In this document: one piece after another, positions 60,942-64,000 of the stretch
Layout of the letters: each line of letters starts with the position of its first letter
How positions within the stretch are numbered: position 1 is the first letter of the stretch
DNA from: Aeromicrobium sp. 9AM
GTDB lineage: Bacteria > Actinomycetota > Actinomycetes > Propionibacteriales > Nocardioidaceae
NCBI RefSeq assembly: GCF_902506105.1
Contig: NZ_LR733304.1
Span: 2,739,832-2,803,831, forward strand
DNA length: 64,000 bases
Direction of reading: 5' to 3'
Translations under genes and position numbers: made by a program
The notes under the pieces: model-generated
What the model saw: only the letters and a program-made list of their open reading frames with translations
Told to the model about the DNA's origin: nothing
The model's database searches: none

Positions 60942-61379
60942 ATGGCGGATGCATACGTCCTGGTGCTCAACGCGAGCTACGAGCCCCTGCAGCGCGTCTC
61001 GATGCGGCACGCGATCAAGATGCTCGTGCGCGAGGTCGCGGTCATCGAGGAAGAGGCCGGCGGCTCGTTCGGGCCGTTCCCCGTGCCCAAGGTGCTGCGG
61101 CTCGTCCGCTATGTCGTGACACGCTGGATGCATCGGCGCTCCAACCTGTGCACCAAGAGTGCGATCAAGGCCCGCGACAAGATGTGCGCCTACTGCGGCG
61201 GACGGGCCGAGACCGTCGACCACGTCGTGCCGCGCAGTCGCGGCGGGACACTCACCTGGGAGAACGCGGTTGCCGCGTGCGTGCGGTGCAACCACCGCAA
61301 GGCTGATCGCACGCCCGCCGAAGCCGGCATGACCCTGCTCGTCACCCCAAGACAACCCCAGTTCGTCGTGGTCGCGTAG
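60942..61379 (+). CDS. HNH endonuclease
   Basis: A 145-residue protein. The N-terminal part (AYVLVLNASYEPLQRVSMRHAIK) is typical of the chromosomal actinobacterial HNH group. The nuclease core has CAYCGG, VDHVVPRSRGG, NAVAACVRCNHRKAD, with two CxxC zinc knuckles and the His-Asn-His set. GAAAGGGG precedes ATG 60942 and TACGCT (60913-60918) may be its -10 element. It is a lone housekeeping-type gene with no phage or restriction neighbours; function is unknown. Confidence 0.9.
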   Translation: MADAYVLVLNASYEPLQRVSMRHAIKMLVREVAVIEEEAGGSFGPFPVPKVLRLVRYVVTRWMHRRSNLCTKSAIKARDKMCAYCGGRAETVDHVVPRSRGGTLTWENAVAACVRCNHRKADRTPAEAGMTLLVTPRQPQFVVVA

Positions 61380-61408
61380 CGAAGGCAGGGCTGAGTCTCG
61401 CGGAGAAC

Positions 61409-61436
61409 CCGGCGTACGCGCGAAGCGCGACGCCGG
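61409..61436. terminator. Hairpin after the HNH gene
   Basis: CCGGCGT-A-CGCGC pairs with GCGCG-ACGCCGG around a GAA loop, a strong structure 30 bp after the stop. Confidence 0.65.
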
Positions 61437-61531
61437 CTGAGGGGTCCGTTTTGGCCCGTCGAGGGGTGCACAAGGACGACGCAAGTGGGACGAAAACTGA
61501 CCCCTCGATGGGCCAAAACTGACCCCTCAGC
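61436..61531. repeat. Large inverted repeat between convergent genes
   Basis: Arms of 32 bp (61436-61467 and 61500-61531) match with two mismatches around a 32-nt loop. Within the right side GAGGGGTCAGTTTT also occurs twice in direct order on the minus strand. Confidence 0.8.
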
Positions 61532-61569
61532 GTACGTAAGGCCGCAGGTCTTGGAGGTCCAGGCCCTAC

Positions 61570-62451
61570 CTACAAGCCCACGCTTTCGTAGATGTCGTCG
61601 AGCGCGTCGAGGTATGCGCCTTGGTCGTCGCCGACCTTCGCCTCGACCTCCCTGGCCTTCGCCGTCACCTCGTCGGCGACCTGCTCATAGCGCGCGTTCC
61701 ACTTCTCGGCCTCGATCTGCCAGTAGCCGCACGTGTAGAAGTCGGCCTGCGGCCAGCCCAGCTCGCGGCGCAGGTGGCGCCGGACCGCCCGGCTCGCCCG
61801 CGCCTCGCCGGCCAGCCAGACGTACCGGTCCTCGACGGGCAGGTCGCGGGACGTCACAGCCTCGGCGAGCGCGTCGCAGATGTCGGTGTCCTTGGCGACG
61901 ACCTGCCAGGTGACGTCCACGTCGGCCGGGCTCGGCAGCGGGATCTCGTCAGCGGGATCGGTCAGCACGATGACGACCTTGACCTTCTGGTGCGACTCGA
62001 GTCCTCGCAGGATCCGCGCCACGGCGGGTACCCCGGTGATGTCGGCGACCAGCAGCTGCCAGCCCACGCCGGCCGGAGCGGCGTACAGGCCATGGGGCTC
62101 GATCAGCCCGACCCGGTCGCCCGGACGGCACGAGCGCGCCCAGTCGGACCCGAGGCCCTCGTCGTGCAGCGCGATGTCGAGGTCGATCACGATGTCACCG
62201 TCGACGACCCGGTGGTCCGACACCGTGTAGACCCGTGGCTCCGGCGCGGCCGCACCCTCGGGATAGGTGATGTTCCAGTCGTCGTCGATCTCGGGGATCG
62301 CGAGCTCCGCGCCGGCCGGCGGGATCAGCACGCGTACGTACTCGTCAGGGATGCCGGTCGACGCGAACCCGTCGAGCTCGCCGAGCGTCACCGTGACCAG
62401 ATGGGCCGAGAGCCGGCGGCGTCCCAGCACCGTGGCGGCGTACGTCTTCAC
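61570..62451 (-). CDS. Siderophore-interacting FAD-binding reductase
   Basis: A 293-residue protein of the SIP family (ViuB/FscN type), which reduces ferric siderophores in the cytoplasm to free iron. RVYTVSDHR is the FAD-binding motif of the N-terminal domain; GLIEPHGLY, the WLAGEARASRAVRRHLRRE block and FYTCGYW complete the C-terminal NAD(P)H domain. GTG 62451 follows GAGGGGAA. An IdeR-type iron box lies 29 bp upstream over its candidate -10 (TAAGTT, 62477-62482), so it should be induced when iron is scarce. Confidence 0.92.
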   Translation of the reverse strand: MKTYAATVLGRRRLSAHLVTVTLGELDGFASTGIPDEYVRVLIPPAGAELAIPEIDDDWNITYPEGAAAPEPRVYTVSDHRVVDGDIVIDLDIALHDEGLGSDWARSCRPGDRVGLIEPHGLYAAPAGVGWQLLVADITGVPAVARILRGLESHQKVKVVIVLTDPADEIPLPSPADVDVTWQVVAKDTDICDALAEAVTSRDLPVEDRYVWLAGEARASRAVRRHLRRELGWPQADFYTCGYWQIEAEKWNARYEQVADEVTAKAREVEAKVGDDQGAYLDALDDIYESVGL

Positions 62452-62479
62452 TGTCGGATTCCCCTCGATCGGCTACAAC

Positions 62480-62498
62480 TTAGGTCAGCCTAACTTAC
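62480..62498. promoter_or_regulatory. Iron box (IdeR/DtxR site)
   Basis: TTAGGTCAGCCTAACTTAC matches 16 of 19 positions of the IdeR consensus TWAGGTWAGSCTWACCTWA. It lies between the siderophore-interacting protein gene and the divergent FemX-like gene. Confidence 0.8.
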
Positions 62499-62508
62499 CC
62501 CCGGTTGG

Positions 62509-62514
62509 TAGCGT
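62509..62514 (+). promoter_or_regulatory. -10 element, leaderless FemX-like gene
   Basis: TAGCGT lies 6 nt before GTG 62521. The matching -35 region would overlap the iron box. Confidence 0.6.
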
Positions 62515-62520
62515 GGCCCG

Positions 62521-63657
62521 GTGACGTCACCTTCCCGCTCAGGGCCCCTCAGTGTCCGGCCCATCAGCGCTTCGGAGCACCTCGACTTCGTACGCAGCCG
62601 GCCGTCGGTGAGTTTCCTGCAGACCCCGGCTTGGGCGACGGTCAAGAACGAGTGGCGGGGTGAGTCGGTCGGCTGGTTCGACGGCGCGACCCTGGTCGGC
62701 GCTGCACTGGTGCTCTATCGCCAGCTCCCGCGGCTCAAGCGCTACCTCGCCTATCTGCCCGAGGGCCCGGACATCGACTGGACGGACCCGGACCTCGGCC
62801 GTTGGCTGACGCCGCTCGCCGCCCACCTCAAGAGCCAGGGCGCGTTCGGCATCCGCATGGGCCCGCCGGTCGTCACCCGTCGCTGGCACGCCGCGACGAT
62901 CAAGCAGGCCATCGCCGACCCGGTGCTCACGACACTGTCGGACGTACCCGCCGACGTACGCGACGACGATGCGCTCAAGGTCGCCACGACATTGACCCAG
63001 CTCGGCTGGAAGGAGATCCCCACCGAGAACGGGTTCTCCGCCGGGCAGCCGAAGTTCAACTTCCAGATCCCACTCGCCGGCCGGTCCGAGGCCGACATCC
63101 TCGCCGGCATGAACCAGCAGTGGCGCCGCAACATCAAGAAGGCCGCCAAGGCCGGCGTGGAGGTCGTCCGTGGAGAGCGCGGCGACCTGCCCGAGTTCCA
63201 CCGCGTGTACGCCGAGACCGCCGAGCGTGATCACTTCACCCCGCGACCGCTGTCGTACTTCGAGCGCATGTGGGACGCCCTGACCGCCGAGGAGCCCGAC
63301 CGCCTCGTGCTCTACCTGGCCCGGCACGAGGGTGACCTCGTCGCGTCGACCACGATGGTGCGCGTCGGCGAGCACGCCTGGTACTCCTACGGCGCCTCGA
63401 CCACGGCCAAGCGCGATGTGCGCGGCTCCAACGCGATCCAGTGGCAGATGATCCGCGACGCGATGACGGCCGGCGCCACGGCGTACGACATGCGCGGCAT
63501 CACCGAGACGCTCGACCCCGACGACTCGCACGTCGGCCTGATCCAGTTCAAGGTCGGCACCGGCGGCGAGGCCGTCGAGTACCTCGGCGAGTGGGACCTG
63601 CCGCTCAACCGCGCCCTGCACCTCGGCTTCACGCAATATATGAGGAGACGAGGATGA
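62521..63657 (+). CDS. Lipid II aminoacyltransferase, FemX/FemABX family
   Basis: A 378-residue protein of two GNAT-like domains. FLQTPAWATVKNEWRGE, QQWRRNIKKAAKAGVEV, LARHEGDLVASTTMV and RGSNAIQWQMIRDAMTAGATAYDMRGI are FemABX blocks. It should transfer an amino acid from tRNA to the peptide stem of lipid II in the cytoplasm, building the peptidoglycan cross-bridge. The small gene at 63654 and an alanine racemase-like gene follow, supporting a cell-wall role. TAGCGT at 6 nt marks a leaderless start. Confidence 0.9.
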   Translation: MTSPSRSGPLSVRPISASEHLDFVRSRPSVSFLQTPAWATVKNEWRGESVGWFDGATLVGAALVLYRQLPRLKRYLAYLPEGPDIDWTDPDLGRWLTPLAAHLKSQGAFGIRMGPPVVTRRWHAATIKQAIADPVLTTLSDVPADVRDDDALKVATTLTQLGWKEIPTENGFSAGQPKFNFQIPLAGRSEADILAGMNQQWRRNIKKAAKAGVEVVRGERGDLPEFHRVYAETAERDHFTPRPLSYFERMWDALTAEEPDRLVLYLARHEGDLVASTTMVRVGEHAWYSYGASTTAKRDVRGSNAIQWQMIRDAMTAGATAYDMRGITETLDPDDSHVGLIQFKVGTGGEAVEYLGEWDLPLNRALHLGFTQYMRRRG

Positions 63658-63800
63658 GCCGCGACAAGCGCCGACTCTCGAAACCGCATCTGACCGGCTC
63701 GACTGCGCTTGTCGCGGTGCATCCGAGCGACGAAAGCGGCGCCGAAGGTGCCCCCGCAACCGAGCCTGGAAGCACAGGCGCCGACATGAAGAGGCGATGA
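63654..63800 (+). CDS. Small basic protein between femX-like and alanine racemase-like genes
   Basis: A 48-residue protein: a basic N-terminus (SRDKRRLSKPHLTGS) then a Gly/Ala/Pro/Glu-rich disordered tail. Its ATG overlaps the FemX-like stop (ATGA), AGGAG lies upstream and the next gene starts 1 bp after its stop. The tight packing argues that it is translated. No family is recognised. Confidence 0.5.
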   Translation: MSRDKRRLSKPHLTGSTALVAVHPSDESGAEGAPATEPGSTGADMKRR

Positions 63801-63801
63801 C

Positions 63802-64000
63802 GTGAGCTTCGAGCTGGACATCGATGCCGACCGCTGGCGACGAGGCGTGCGCGCCGTCGTCGAGAGCACGCCCGGCATCGTCCCGGTCATCAAGGGCAAC
63901 GGGTACGGGCTCGGCCGCGACCTGCTCGCCGCCGAGGCCAAGGAGCTCGGCCTCGACGTGATCGCGGTCGGCACGTACGCCGAGGTGCCCGGCGCCCTCG
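63802..64000 (+). CDS. Alanine racemase-like PLP enzyme, N-terminal part only
   Basis: The gene starts at GTG 63802 and runs off the right edge, leaving 66 residues. PVIKGNGYGLG contains the PLP-binding lysine motif of alanine racemase, and the following LAAEAKELGLDVIAVGTYAE fits the barrel. It would supply D-alanine or another D-amino acid for peptidoglycan, in line with the upstream FemX-like gene. Whether it is a true alanine racemase needs the C-terminal domain. Confidence 0.8.
   Translation, partial: MSFELDIDADRWRRGVRAVVESTPGIVPVIKGNGYGLGRDLLAAEAKELGLDVIAVGTYAEVPGAL

Noticed and set aside
60942-61379. Phage or restriction-type HNH nuclease
   Set aside because: The N-terminal part matches the chromosomal actinobacterial group and there are no phage, methylase or terminase genes nearby.

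Overview
The window is high-GC DNA from an actinobacterium. The ribosomal/replication block rpsF-ssb-rpsR-rplI with dnaB nearby, the F420-type (LLM) oxidoreductase, CsoR, an IdeR-type iron box, a SCO4848-family protein and DHA2 exporters all point to Actinomycetes. The style (GTACG-rich sequence, cysteine-free bS18, many leaderless genes) fits the Nocardioidaceae, most likely Aeromicrobium or a relative. That placement is my inference. I see no rRNA, tRNA, transposase, prophage or CRISPR array.

Layout. 1-5.6 kb: a methyl-branched acyl-CoA catabolic cluster (thiolase start, MerR regulator, acyl-CoA dehydrogenase, alpha-methylacyl-CoA racemase, alpha/beta hydrolase, flavin monooxygenase). Two matching palindromic operators flank it. 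5.7-8.5 kb: a zincin-like protein of unknown function and two lipoproteins. 8.5-16.5 kb: two DHA2 exporters, HxlR and PadR regulators, a 2,4-dienoyl-CoA reductase and small proteins. 16.6-21.6 kb: sirtuin, SerA, nucleoside hydrolase, thioesterase and membrane proteins. 21.6-25.9 kb: a CsoR-controlled copper operon (csoR-copZ-metal-binding membrane protein-copA-DUF4396) behind two CsoR operators. 26-31 kb: TetR, epimerase, DUF4184 and an ABC exporter. 31-34.5 kb: three related lipoproteins and a succinate-semialdehyde dehydrogenase.

34.5-45 kb: DedA and a divergent secreted protein with interlocked promoters; a DUF3800-like gene behind dnaB; a 377-bp spacer with DnaA-box-like motifs; MATE exporter; peptide-type binding protein; the rpsF operon. 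45-49 kb: an LLM oxidoreductase opposite a SnoaL-like protein with a KstR-like site between them, then a DGPF/ECF42-type sigma factor pair and a secreted RCC1 propeller. 49-56 kb: MOSC protein, HrpB helicase, aldo/keto reductase and small metabolic genes. 55.7-59.1 kb: the ATP-grasp/alpha-E/transglutaminase operon. 59-64 kb: a DHA2 exporter, HNH nuclease, siderophore-interacting protein with an iron box, and the start of a FemX-like/alanine racemase operon.

Across the window, 17 genes start 6-7 nt after a TANNNT -10 element with no Shine-Dalgarno sequence, the signature of leaderless transcription. Six more fit a relaxed NANNNT form. This resolves several start codons. The only stretch over 300 bp without a gene is 38751-39127.
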